A stretch of DNA of 35,417 bases from Thermoplasmata archaeon (GCA_021827945.1 JAKATW010000050.1:1-35417), one strand, 5' to 3'. Shown: positions 1 to 9,203, numbered from the stretch's first letter. Numbers and translations: made by a program. The notes: generated by a model from the letters alone, not told the origin.

Positions 1-124
1 ACCTGCTCATACCTCTCCCTCAACCCGTAATTCACCAGGTCCATAGACAACAATACCGGACTCATGAAAAAAGATTATTGGTACCAAACTTGGTAAAGTA
101 TCGGGTTATTGGGAATCCTCAGAT

Positions 125-1519
125 ATGTTACTAAAGAAAGTGCAGGTAGTTTTAGTGCTAGCTATTGTTTCACTTTCTTCTGTAACTGTCGTAGGAGCGT
201 TGGTTAGAGAGGAGCCCTCATCCGGGACATTGCAACAGAGCCCCCTGCCGCTCGATTCCCTAAACGCAAGTTTCGAGTTCGTTTCTGGGTTCACACAAGG
301 TTCTAACTATACTGAATACGGTTGGTCACTTGCAAGTGGAAATTCAACTCCATTAGTCTCTAATTTTCCCAACTACTATGGAGAACCGTCCATCTCCTTG
401 ACTGCTGGAACAACCCTTCTCGCAGATAACAATATAAGGGAGGGTGACAAATCAATCTCGTTCCAGTTTGCAATAGACGCAAGCGGAGGAAACGGAACGT
501 TTGTGATAACTGATCCATTCGGAGCAAATCTGGCTTCAGTGTCACTGAACGGAACCAATGCAACGGTGACTGCAAACAAAGCAAGCTCTTCCATTTCTGG
601 AAAAATTCCTGAACCTGCTGGAAACAACCAATGGGTCCTTGTATCCGGCAATCTAATTGATTACACAGCTGGCAACGCAAGCGGATGGATGTTTCAGGTT
701 TTTGTGGGAAATACGTCGTCAGTCTTCGCAAACGTCAGCTGTCCTCTTGGTTATTCATATGGAGGAATCAAAATATTGTCATCGAGTGGAATAGTATACT
801 TCACAGATATCATTTTTACAAGCTATAGAATGGCTCTATTCATTCCAGGTTACAACAATATGGAGGGGTATGGTCAGGGGTCGGGTACTCTCGTCAACCT
901 GCTAAATCCATTCACCATACTTCATGCAAATTTCATCCTTTATAACTGGTCGGTCACGAGATACTCTACGCTCAGTTTTCAGATCAATGCAATGAACTTG
1001 ACTGGTGCTGAAAGCCCCACTGCAAATGGTTTCTTTCAGCTAGGGGTAGATCTTGATCCCAATGGAAAGATTGCACCTTGGTACGTCACTGGAAATGACG
1101 CAATAGCTATCTACTTTAAAAATCACCCTAATCCCGATTTTATGCCAGGATTTAATACTCCAAACGGAACTCTGCTTGGACTGACAATTATGTACATCCC
1201 TCAGGCGATGAAGATTCTCTTTCAGATTGTGGATTACAGCGTAAATAATCAATTCAGATTCTGGAATACCAGTATCTATTATGATGGACCCGAATTCTGT
1301 TCTGCGTACACGCAGTTAGAAACTTCATCTATGAATGGGTCGCAGCTAAATGACTACCGCTTCAATGGTTCAATGTTCAACATTTCATATGGCTCGAACT
1401 TTTCAGAAATGACACTTTTGAACAGTAGTTATATGCTACCATTTTCAATAGATGCACCGTCCACTTGGAGCTTAACCTACTACAACGATGGAACTGCTGG
1501 ATACAGACAGGTCGACTGA
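125..1519 (+). CDS. Secreted, Asn/Ser/Thr-rich protein of unknown function (possible thermopsin-like or lectin-like extracellular protein)
   Basis: 464-aa ORF with N-terminal signal peptide (MLLKKVQVVLVLAIVSLSSVTVVGA), many N-x-S/T sequons, no C-terminal TM segment. Confidence 0.75.
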   Translation: MLLKKVQVVLVLAIVSLSSVTVVGALVREEPSSGTLQQSPLPLDSLNASFEFVSGFTQGSNYTEYGWSLASGNSTPLVSNFPNYYGEPSISLTAGTTLLADNNIREGDKSISFQFAIDASGGNGTFVITDPFGANLASVSLNGTNATVTANKASSSISGKIPEPAGNNQWVLVSGNLIDYTAGNASGWMFQVFVGNTSSVFANVSCPLGYSYGGIKILSSSGIVYFTDIIFTSYRMALFIPGYNNMEGYGQGSGTLVNLLNPFTILHANFILYNWSVTRYSTLSFQINAMNLTGAESPTANGFFQLGVDLDPNGKIAPWYVTGNDAIAIYFKNHPNPDFMPGFNTPNGTLLGLTIMYIPQAMKILFQIVDYSVNNQFRFWNTSIYYDGPEFCSAYTQLETSSMNGSQLNDYRFNGSMFNISYGSNFSEMTLLNSSYMLPFSIDAPSTWSLTYYNDGTAGYRQVD

Positions 1520-1549
1520 TCTGATTTCGCAAAAAGCATACTCTTCCAA

Positions 1550-2188
1550 TCAAACAAATTGCCTCTTCTTGTCTGTACTGTTCAACTCTTCCTTCAAATT
1601 CCCGATTATGTCGTTGAGGTTCACTATCTCGTATCTCACTCTCCTGGCCGTTAAGGCGTTTCTCACCCTCCTCTCTCTGTCTATCAGACCAGAAGACTTT
1701 CCACTTTTGATCTCCAAAAATATAATCTCCACCTCTTCAGACTCATCGCTTAACCCTTTGAACGCAACGAAATCAACTGGGGTACCCAGGTGCCTGAAGT
1801 CCTTCAGATTCACTCCAAACTTGTTTGATAGAAGAACGGGAGAAAACTCTTCTCCAATCTTTCCCAGAAGGGTATTAATAGATTTTTGAATAGCATCCTC
1901 TCTGATCTTCTTTTCCTCCTGCTTCTTCCACGTCTCTAGCTGGACCTGATAGTCCTTCTTTATGATGTCCATCATCTCTGTTCTTATAGAGTTGATGCTG
2001 GTTTCCGTCCACTGGTTAAAGATTTTCTGGGCAAGTTCCTGTGCAGCCCTCTGTGCAGTCAATCGCTCTTGTTCGATCAGAACCCTAAGTCTTGAAATTC
2101 TCCTTTCGAAGATGAAGCTGATTATGAGTATTATCAGGAAGGAGGACAGTACTATCCCTACGATGAGGAAGTCTGAAATTGTCATCAC
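1550..2188 (-). CDS. Membrane-anchored, Holliday-junction-resolvase-related endonuclease-like protein (PF10107-type)
   Basis: N-terminal TM helix, coiled-coil, then C-terminal nuclease-like domain with GTPVDFVAFKG...EIIFLEIKSGKS, typical of archaeal HJR-related proteins. Confidence 0.75.
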   Translation of the reverse strand: MMTISDFLIVGIVLSSFLIILIISFIFERRISRLRVLIEQERLTAQRAAQELAQKIFNQWTETSINSIRTEMMDIIKKDYQVQLETWKKQEEKKIREDAIQKSINTLLGKIGEEFSPVLLSNKFGVNLKDFRHLGTPVDFVAFKGLSDESEEVEIIFLEIKSGKSSGLIDRERRVRNALTARRVRYEIVNLNDIIGNLKEELNSTDKKRQFV

Positions 2189-2284
2189 GCAATATTTGAT
2201 TCGATTCTAAAAATGTTTAACTAGTATTCTACGAAGAGACTTCTAATGGTGAACTAAATCGGTGCCTAGGCTGGAGTTGAATAG

Positions 2285-2494
2285 TTCCACCGTCATGCAG
2301 GACGGCATTGGTGCGCCACTGCGCTCCTGAGGGGGATTTTCGGCCAAAAACCCCTGGACATACGCATGGTCCAAATCCATCTGGGTCACCGTTCTCTGAG
2401 GACCACCCAGAGGTATACGCACGTGACCCAGGAGGAAGTTGCGGAACAGGTAAGGGGGAGGCTCGCGGACTTTTTCGAGTCGATGAAGAAATGA
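2285..2494 (+). pseudogene. C-terminal remnant of a tyrosine recombinase/integrase
   Basis: My own translation of this frame (absent from the ORF track): FHRHAGRHWCATALLRGIFGQKPLDIRMVQIHLGHRSLRTTQRYTHVTQEEVAEQVRGRLADFFESMKK*. It carries the HxxR, HLGH and catalytic Tyr (RYTHV) motifs. In-frame TAG at 2282-2284 and no start or N-terminal domain. Confidence 0.85.
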
Positions 2495-2534
2495 ATTTAG
2501 GCACGATGAAAGTCGAATCCGAACCAGAACCAAG

Positions 2535-2607
2535 TGGGGCTGCCCGGATTTGGACCGGGGTCACAGACTCCCAAAGCCCGTAGGATACCAAGCTACCCCA
2601 CAGCCCC
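2535..2607 (-). tRNA. tRNA-Pro (anticodon TGG)
   Basis: Reverse complement GGGGCTGTGGGGTAGCTTGGTATCCTACGGGCTTTGGGAGTCTGTGACCCCGGTCCAAATCCGGGCAGCCCCA folds as a cloverleaf: acceptor GGGGCTG/CAGCCCC, anticodon loop TTTGGGA, T arm CCGGTCCAAATCCGG. Confidence 0.95.
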
Positions 2608-3241
2608 TTCCGACCTTATTTTTACTCGGTTTAAATCACTTTCCACGAAATCTTGTCAAAATTATACCTCTCTGCGATATAAGATACAGATTCAAGCACT
2701 CTCTCCAAACTTCTATTTTCATCAACACTGATTTCAAATTAGAATTTGTCATTAGTTCTTCAGTACATTTTCACTATTACCTCCCATAATCCAGTGGATC
2801 TCTTCATTTCGCCTTCCAATGCACTACTAGAGGGGTTGGGAGAGGATTATTACGATTCCATTGACTTTTATACGGTGCTCTTGAATGTCAATAGCAACTC
2901 CCTTGAAGTTGAAATTGTTATCGATAATCAGACGTCTCCCTGCTCTACATTGTTCAAACGTTTTAGCTTCACCTGCCTCATTGGTTCTCTAAAAACCACT
3001 TTCATAAATGTTGCCTTACACCCATTCTTTAAAACAAAATTACTCTGGTATCTCATTTATTGAGATGGACTCAGATCGATGGGAACTGGATATTTCCTTG
3101 GACATAGAAATATCACCTCCTCTTGGACGACAACTAAATGGGACTTAAAAATGATCCAACTTTTCGCTAAATTCACTTGGTAGCAACAGTACGGTCACAA
3201 TTAGCCATTAAAATTATCTACTAATTGTCTCTTCTACAACC

Positions 3242-3676
3242 ATGAACTGTGAATTATGTGGAAAAGTGATGGATCGATTTCATGAAGTTATCATAGACGG
3301 TGTGACCATGAAAGTCTGTCACGATTGCGCAAAGTACGGAAAGGAGGTCAAGAAGATGCCAGTAGCAGTCCATAGAGAGCAGGTTCCACAGTCTGCTCAG
3401 CCCAGAAATTTCATCCATGTAGCTTCGCCTCCTCAAGCGAGAAGGAAGCCTCTCGACAATGTTGAAGATAGCGTTGAACCTATAATCGATTTTGGAAAGA
3501 CAATAAAGAAAAGGAGAGAGGAGATGGGCCTGTCACAGGAGGAACTGGCGAGCAAGCTCCAGGAAAAGAAGAACTTGGTTGCCAAGATAGAGAGAGAAGA
3601 AATCAGACCTGATAAGCAAACGGCAAGAAAAATAGAAAAGATAATGGGTGTAAGGATACTGGAAAAAGTCCAGTGA
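3242..3676 (+). CDS. Archaeal MBF1-like transcription factor (zinc ribbon + XRE-type HTH)
   Basis: CELCGK...CHDCAKYG zinc ribbon followed by IKKRREEMGLSQEELASKLQEKKNLVAKIEREEIRPDKQTARKIEK HTH. Confidence 0.9.
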   Translation: MNCELCGKVMDRFHEVIIDGVTMKVCHDCAKYGKEVKKMPVAVHREQVPQSAQPRNFIHVASPPQARRKPLDNVEDSVEPIIDFGKTIKKRREEMGLSQEELASKLQEKKNLVAKIEREEIRPDKQTARKIEKIMGVRILEKVQ

Positions 3677-3706
3677 CCTCTGTTAGGATTACCGACTCGT
3701 CTCCTT

Positions 3707-5167
3707 CTAACTCCCATCAGGTGGAAGCGATTTCATTGGAGGGAACAATATGACCTCTTTTATTGAAGTCTGATTTGAGAACACCATCGTCGGTCTATCT
3801 ATAGAAATCCCTATGCCAGCCGTTGGAGGCATGCCATACTCCATTGCATCAAGAAACTCTTCGTCAAACGGCGGTGCTTCCTCATCCCCCTTCTTCCTCT
3901 CTCTCTCCTGATCCTCAAACATCTTTCTCTGGTAGACTGGATCAGTCAGTTCAGAGTATGAGTTGGCCACCTCCATTCTTCCGACATAAAGTTCGAATCT
4001 TTCTGCTCTGAGGGGATTCCCTCTCTTTATCTTTGTAAGGGGGCACATGTAAGCTGGAAAATCAAGTACAAAAGTTGGTTGCATTGTCTTACCCTTCAGG
4101 TACTTGTCGAACAGCGTATCTGCCACGTGATACGGATCCGGGTGTTTCAATCCAAGCTGTTCAGAATCGTTGATCTTCGCAGCCTCTTCATCTGACAACG
4201 ACGAAATGTCTACACCGATTATCCTCCTAAGTTCGTCGACCCAGTACATTCTTGCAAAAGGAGGAGTGAAGTCAACAATCTCCCCCTGGTACTCTATCTT
4301 CAGCGTGCCGAATGTATTGAGAGCGAAGGACCTCATCATCTCTTCCATCATTCCCATGAATGTTTCGTAATCACTGTAGGCCTCGTAATATTCTATCTGT
4401 GTGAATTCTGGATTGTGAGTTGTGTCTGCATCCTCATTCCTGAAATCCTTGGACACCTCGTAGACTCTCTCCGCCCCTCCGATAATAAGTCTCTTGAGGT
4501 ACAGTTCATCAGATATCCGCAGGAACATCTGTTTATCGTCAAGGGTGTGATACGTTGTCTTGAAAGGTTTCGCCTTTGCACCGCCATACACATCCTGAAG
4601 TATTGGAGTCTCGACCTCAATGGCTCCACGGGAATCGAGCGTATCCCTGACGTGTCGCATGAATTTCGACCTGATCTCAAAGGTCTTCAGTACTTCCTGG
4701 TTCATCATCAGGTCTAGATGCCTGTACCTGTACCTTGCTTCTGTATCGGTAAGTCCCTGCCACTTATTTGGAAGGGTTCTAAGGGTCTTAGAGAGCATGG
4801 TGATCTCCCTCGCACCCACACTGATTTCCCCCCTCTTGCTCTTCATTACTATTCCTCTAACCCCGAGATTGTCACCAATGGAGGAGTTTGTCAGCACAAG
4901 CAGGGACCTCTCATCCAGTTCGTTGTTTCTGATAAGACTCTGGATCTTTCCAGACTTGTCCTGAATATCAATAAATGTAATTCCTCCCATCTGCCTCATC
5001 TGCATTGCTCTGCCGGCAATGTTGACCTCCCTGCCTTCAAGTTCTCCGAAATTGTCCTTGATCTCCTTTGCGTGATGAGTCACTCTGTAAGAATATGGGT
5101 ATGGTTCGATCCCAGCCCTCCTCAGAGCACTTATGCTTTCCAGTTTAACCTCATCTATCGTAGAAAT
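3707..5167 (-). CDS. lysS: Lysyl-tRNA synthetase, class II (start extended to a probable ATT codon; the track ORF begins at the internal GTG at 5083)
   Basis: Class II aaRS motifs (RYRHLDLMMN, FRNEDADTTHNPEFTQIEYYEAY, GIGISIDR). The conserved N-terminus ISTIDEVKLESISALRRAGIEPYPYSYRVTHHAKEI is encoded upstream of the annotated GTG. Confidence 0.9.
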   Translation of the reverse strand: MSTIDEVKLESISALRRAGIEPYPYSYRVTHHAKEIKDNFGELEGREVNIAGRAMQMRQMGGITFIDIQDKSGKIQSLIRNNELDERSLLVLTNSSIGDNLGVRGIVMKSKRGEISVGAREITMLSKTLRTLPNKWQGLTDTEARYRYRHLDLMMNQEVLKTFEIRSKFMRHVRDTLDSRGAIEVETPILQDVYGGAKAKPFKTTYHTLDDKQMFLRISDELYLKRLIIGGAERVYEVSKDFRNEDADTTHNPEFTQIEYYEAYSDYETFMGMMEEMMRSFALNTFGTLKIEYQGEIVDFTPPFARMYWVDELRRIIGVDISSLSDEEAAKINDSEQLGLKHPDPYHVADTLFDKYLKGKTMQPTFVLDFPAYMCPLTKIKRGNPLRAERFELYVGRMEVANSYSELTDPVYQRKMFEDQERERKKGDEEAPPFDEEFLDAMEYGMPPTAGIGISIDRPTMVFSNQTSIKEVILFPPMKSLPPDGS

Positions 5168-5257
5168 TCTATCACCTCTGCATCAGATTTGACTAACAGA
5201 TTGATCCCCGGATTCCCCTATCTCCCAGTGATGTGGCTATATTATATCCATCTCTTG

Positions 5258-5848
5258 CTATTTCAGCAGCCTAGCTCTTATTAGCGCCCTGAGAGGTACC
5301 CCATCGATCTCGTCTTTTGTGGTCTTATTTGTCAGAACCACAACAAGGATAGGGATTCCCTTCTCTTTCTTCACCGCTGAAAGCGCCTTGGAAATCGTTT
5401 CTCCTGTGCTGACGACATCATCTACTAGAACTACTTTCTTCCCAGATATGCTGGCATAATTGCTCGAAAATGTGCCCTCCCCCTTCGTGGTTATTGACCT
5501 GTATATACCGAGTTCTGTTCCAAGGATATCTGCTATAAACGTCGCGTATGGTATTCCGTTGATCGTAATGCCAACTACAGTGTCAATGTCTTTTTCAAGT
5601 CTCTGAGTCTCTTCCTCAATGATATCAGCCATTATCTCTGAGATGTTGTACATCCTGTTTGAATAGACACCGATACTCCTCCATCCTATCTTGACGTCTC
5701 CAGGTGCCTTTTCTATCTTGGACTCACCGCTGAGTAACCATATTATTGTATTGAGGGAAAGGTGCATCTCCGTCGCTATATCTTTATCATTCATCCCTTT
5801 CTGCTTAAGCTGTTTTGCAGTCTCTGCGAGTTCATCTATACTCTTCAT
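5258..5848 (-). CDS. gfcR: PRTase-domain transcriptional regulator, GfcR-like (HTH + orotate phosphoribosyltransferase-like)
   Basis: N-terminal HTH (KQLKQKGMNDKDIATEMHLSLNTIIWLL) plus PRPP motif VVLVDDVVSTGETI. SD GGTGAT four nt before ATG at 5848; the track ORF starts at 5860. Confidence 0.85.
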   Translation of the reverse strand: MKSIDELAETAKQLKQKGMNDKDIATEMHLSLNTIIWLLSGESKIEKAPGDVKIGWRSIGVYSNRMYNISEIMADIIEEETQRLEKDIDTVVGITINGIPYATFIADILGTELGIYRSITTKGEGTFSSNYASISGKKVVLVDDVVSTGETISKALSAVKKEKGIPILVVVLTNKTTKDEIDGVPLRALIRARLLK

Positions 5849-6017
5849 TTTTATCACCATTCAGCACTCATAGGGGTCATCACAGCCTTAGCTCAGCTGA
5901 CCCTCTTCTCATCACTATTTCGAATATGCAATAAGAATATAAACTCTTTTTTGAGCAAACACACTTAATTATAGAGCTCTTCTGTGTATCCCAGGGTCTC
6001 CGTTACCTTTGAAATGT

Positions 6018-6512
6018 TCAACTTCTGTTCCTCCCATATTTCAGTGTCACCGTGATTTCCTCTATCACATTACCTTCCAGCTGACGGAGGAGCTGCTTTT
6101 TATTCATTCCCTGCTGTATTTTCGGCTCGAGCCTTGTTGCGTAAAAGTGAAAAAGGTATCTATGTGGATTCTTCCCAGGTGGGCAAGGACCGCGATATCC
6201 TACCTTCCCCAATCCGCCCTCTCCCTGCGTGATTCCTTCTCGGGTCTGTGGCGTATTCGGTTGATTTTCGACCAGGGCCCTTAGGCTAGCGTCAATGTTG
6301 TAGACCACCCAGTGCACGAATGTACCAAGTGGAGCATCCGGGTCGTCCATTATCAGCGCGAAGGACTTCGTTCCAGGAGGCGCATCAGACCATGCCACCG
6401 TCGGTGAAATATTTGCCCCATCACAAGTAAACTTTTTGTCTATGACATCCCCTTCACTAAATGTGGAAATCTTCAGTGACATTGACATATTGCATGGAAG
6501 CGTCGAGTTCAT
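6018..6512 (-). CDS. YbhB/YbcL-family Raf-kinase-inhibitor-like protein (PEBP)
   Basis: Motifs DGANISPTVAWSDAPPGTKSFALIMDDPDAP...FVHWVVYNI and GYRGPCPPG...HRYLFHFYA. True start may be an internal Met near 6488. Confidence 0.95.
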   Translation of the reverse strand: MNSTLPCNMSMSLKISTFSEGDVIDKKFTCDGANISPTVAWSDAPPGTKSFALIMDDPDAPLGTFVHWVVYNIDASLRALVENQPNTPQTREGITQGEGGLGKVGYRGPCPPGKNPHRYLFHFYATRLEPKIQQGMNKKQLLRQLEGNVIEEITVTLKYGRNRS

Positions 6513-6596
6513 TTAAATATTCTGATGGCAGAAATAATGCCTGAGCCCTTACGATATGATTCTGAACCTGTGAATGTACCTTGGGGGATTTCTTAA

Positions 6597-8069
6597 ATGG
6601 AGGTTCAGTATAAACGCTATCGCACACATAAAATATCAGCGAGTGATATTCAAACCGTGCACACTGTTCTGGACTCCAGAATTTTGGACTTGAACGCAGA
6701 AATATCTGGTGTGAACATGGAAGGGCTCATGGACAATGCCGGAAGGGCAGTCGCGAATTTAGTCTCATCCCTCAAACCGAAAAAGATACTGACCGTCTGC
6801 GGTGGAGGTAATAACGGAGGAGATGGATACGTCGCAGCTTCCATTCTTAAAAAAGAGGGCCAAGACATAGATTGCTACCCTGCTTCCCCTCCAGTGAGCG
6901 AGCTCTGCAAGAAGAAATACGCGGCTTACGTAAAGAACGGAGGACGCGTAATTGATTCTGTCAAGAAAGGGAAATATGATGTGATAGTTGATGCGCTCTT
7001 GGGAGTCGGAATAACCGGTCCCCCCAGGGAACCATATGCTTCTTTGATAGATTTAATCAATGAATCAGGAGCTAAAGTTGTATCTGTAGATGTTCCTTCT
7101 GGTTTTCCTTCAAATCATTACGTAAAGCCCCAGTTCACTGTGACTATGCAATTCCGTAAGGACGGTATGACAAAGTCTAACAGCGGCAAGATAGTGGTAG
7201 CTGACGTTGGTTTCCCACTGGGAACGATAGAAATGATCGGCCCGGGAGATCTTATAGCCTTCCCAAGTTCACTCAAGAGTTCTCACAAGGGAGAAAACGG
7301 AATATGTGTTTTGGTAGGTGGAAGTATTAGGTATTTTGGTGCACCAATATATATGGCCTGCTCTGCGTTGCGAATGGGTCCTGATCTTGTAAATCTTTAC
7401 ACTCCCTCTAGTATTCACAACCACGTCGCCTCCAACTGCCAGGGGATTATACTGAGAAAATCAGGAATTGATCAGATTGAGTTTAACTATGACCTCATGA
7501 AGGTCCTCAATGAGAGAGCTGATTCTCTTGCAATCGGACCAGGCATTTCAAAGGTTGAAACTGCTCTGGAAGAGGCAGCGAAGATAATCGATTTCACCCT
7601 TTCCATAAAGAAGAGTTTGGTGATAGATGCTGATGCCCTAGAAGCGTCAAGATCAATAACTGATTTCAAAGGGACAACGGTACTAACTCCTCATAGGGGA
7701 GAGTTCAAGTCAGTCTTTGGGATTGATCCAACGGAAGACAATGTGATGAGGGTGGCAAGAAAGATCAACGCAATCATTCTTTTGAAGGGAGAGGTAGATA
7801 TAGTCACGGATGGAGAAACTCTGAAGAAAAACATATCTTACCATCACCAGAGCATGACTAGAGGTGGGACTGGCGATCTTGTAACTGGAGCTGTAGCTGG
7901 GCTTCTTGCTAGAAGATTGGATCCAATGCACTCTGCAACCCTTGCATCTTACATAGTTGGACAGGCTGGTTTGAACGCATTCGGGAAGATGGGTGACGGT
8001 TACATGATATCAGATTTAATAGACTCAATCCCGGAAGTGCTCGTTTCAGGGATTAAAAAAACTTCATAA
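6597..8069 (+). CDS. nnr: Bifunctional NAD(P)H-hydrate epimerase / ADP-dependent dehydratase
   Basis: N-terminal YjeF epimerase domain (CGGGNNGGDGYVAA) and C-terminal kinase-like dehydratase (VLTPHRGEF, MTRGGTGDLVTGAVAGLLA). Confidence 0.95.
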   Translation: MEVQYKRYRTHKISASDIQTVHTVLDSRILDLNAEISGVNMEGLMDNAGRAVANLVSSLKPKKILTVCGGGNNGGDGYVAASILKKEGQDIDCYPASPPVSELCKKKYAAYVKNGGRVIDSVKKGKYDVIVDALLGVGITGPPREPYASLIDLINESGAKVVSVDVPSGFPSNHYVKPQFTVTMQFRKDGMTKSNSGKIVVADVGFPLGTIEMIGPGDLIAFPSSLKSSHKGENGICVLVGGSIRYFGAPIYMACSALRMGPDLVNLYTPSSIHNHVASNCQGIILRKSGIDQIEFNYDLMKVLNERADSLAIGPGISKVETALEEAAKIIDFTLSIKKSLVIDADALEASRSITDFKGTTVLTPHRGEFKSVFGIDPTEDNVMRVARKINAIILLKGEVDIVTDGETLKKNISYHHQSMTRGGTGDLVTGAVAGLLARRLDPMHSATLASYIVGQAGLNAFGKMGDGYMISDLIDSIPEVLVSGIKKTS

Positions 8070-8090
8070 CCAAGCTATCGATAGGCAGTC

Positions 8091-9191
8091 ATGGTGTCTG
8101 TAGGAGAAATAATGACCACAAAAGTGATCACTCTTACAACGGAAGATTTTATCTCTACGGCTATAGCAAAGATGAGCGATAACAAAATGCATCACATTCC
8201 CATCGTGGACTCAAAGAATGATTATGTTGGGATGTTGGACTATAACCTTCTGTACAAGAGAGAGTCTATTCCTGTGACAACGAAGGTCAAGACAGTTATG
8301 GAACGAACCCCTTCTATTGACTCTGAGGCTTCGGTGGCGGATGCCGCCAGGCTCATGATTGATAGCGGGCTCAAGGCTCTTCCAGTCCTTGAAAAGAACA
8401 AAATCAAGGGAATAGTGACGACAACGGATATAGTGAATTCCGTGAATTCCATCCCAGAAGTGGCGAACCTGCTGGCATCTGAAATAATGTCTGGAGATCC
8501 TATCACTGTCTCGGAAAACGACGACCTCCTTGAAGCACTGCGGAAGATGCGGGACATCGACGAAACGAGCATTCCGGTCGTGGACAAGGATGGAAGGATT
8601 TCTGGAATTGTAAACATAAATGACATAAGCAAGGAGCTCTGGAGGGAGAGGGGGAAGATGAGACAGGGCGAATATTACAGGAACAAGGTTAAGCCATCTG
8701 TCAAGGATGTTATGGTGTCACCAGTTATGATTAGACCTGACAAGACGATATCGTCCTGCATGGAAGTGATGATAGTCTCGGAAGCAAGGGTATGCACGGT
8801 CGTAGACGAAAACATGATTCCAGAGGGCATCATAAGCCAGAGCGACATACTGGGAGAGATTGTCAAGAGCTCGACGGGTCAAACCGTACTGGTCAACTTG
8901 TCTGGTGCCAGGTTCGACGACCCGGAGGTATACGACAAGCTCTATTCCGTCATAGAGAAGTCTGCCAAATCTATTGCAAGGTTCAAACGCATGAGACCTA
9001 TGCTCATCAACATCCACATCGAGGAGTACAACCAGACGGGTAAGGAGACAAAGTACTCTATTAGAGGGAAGATGATCACAGAGTCCAAGACCTTCTTCTC
9101 AAGAAGCTGGGACTGGAATGTATTCAGGGCGGTAAAAGAACTGATGAGTCAGTTCGAAAAGATGGTCCAGAAGAACAAGATCTATAGATAG
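8091..9191 (+). CDS. Four-CBS-domain protein with C-terminal HPF/RaiA-like domain
   Basis: Repeated CBS motifs (MTTKVITL..., MERTPSIDSEASVADAARLM..., IMSGDPITVSENDDLLEAL..., VMVSPVMIRPDKTISSCM...) followed by a ~100-aa beta-alpha-beta-beta-alpha-like tail. Confidence 0.85.
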   Translation: MVSVGEIMTTKVITLTTEDFISTAIAKMSDNKMHHIPIVDSKNDYVGMLDYNLLYKRESIPVTTKVKTVMERTPSIDSEASVADAARLMIDSGLKALPVLEKNKIKGIVTTTDIVNSVNSIPEVANLLASEIMSGDPITVSENDDLLEALRKMRDIDETSIPVVDKDGRISGIVNINDISKELWRERGKMRQGEYYRNKVKPSVKDVMVSPVMIRPDKTISSCMEVMIVSEARVCTVVDENMIPEGIISQSDILGEIVKSSTGQTVLVNLSGARFDDPEVYDKLYSVIEKSAKSIARFKRMRPMLINIHIEEYNQTGKETKYSIRGKMITESKTFFSRSWDWNVFRAVKELMSQFEKMVQKNKIYR

Positions 9192-9203
9192 AGGCAGAGA
9201 GAG

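Noticed and set aside
2243-2591. Minus- and plus-strand ORFs (2229-2591, 2243-2533, 2308-2583) over the integrase/tRNA region
   Set aside because: They run through the tRNA or shadow the integrase frame; the real signal is the untracked plus frame 2285-2494.
4718-5284. 188-aa plus-strand ORF
   Set aside because: Lies antisense to lysS and its promoter region; composition is that expected from the complementary strand.
8240-9043. Several ORFs overlapping the CBS-domain gene (8240-8632, 8675-8866, 8718-9017, 8792-9043)
   Set aside because: Antisense or out-of-frame shadows of a clear coding sequence.
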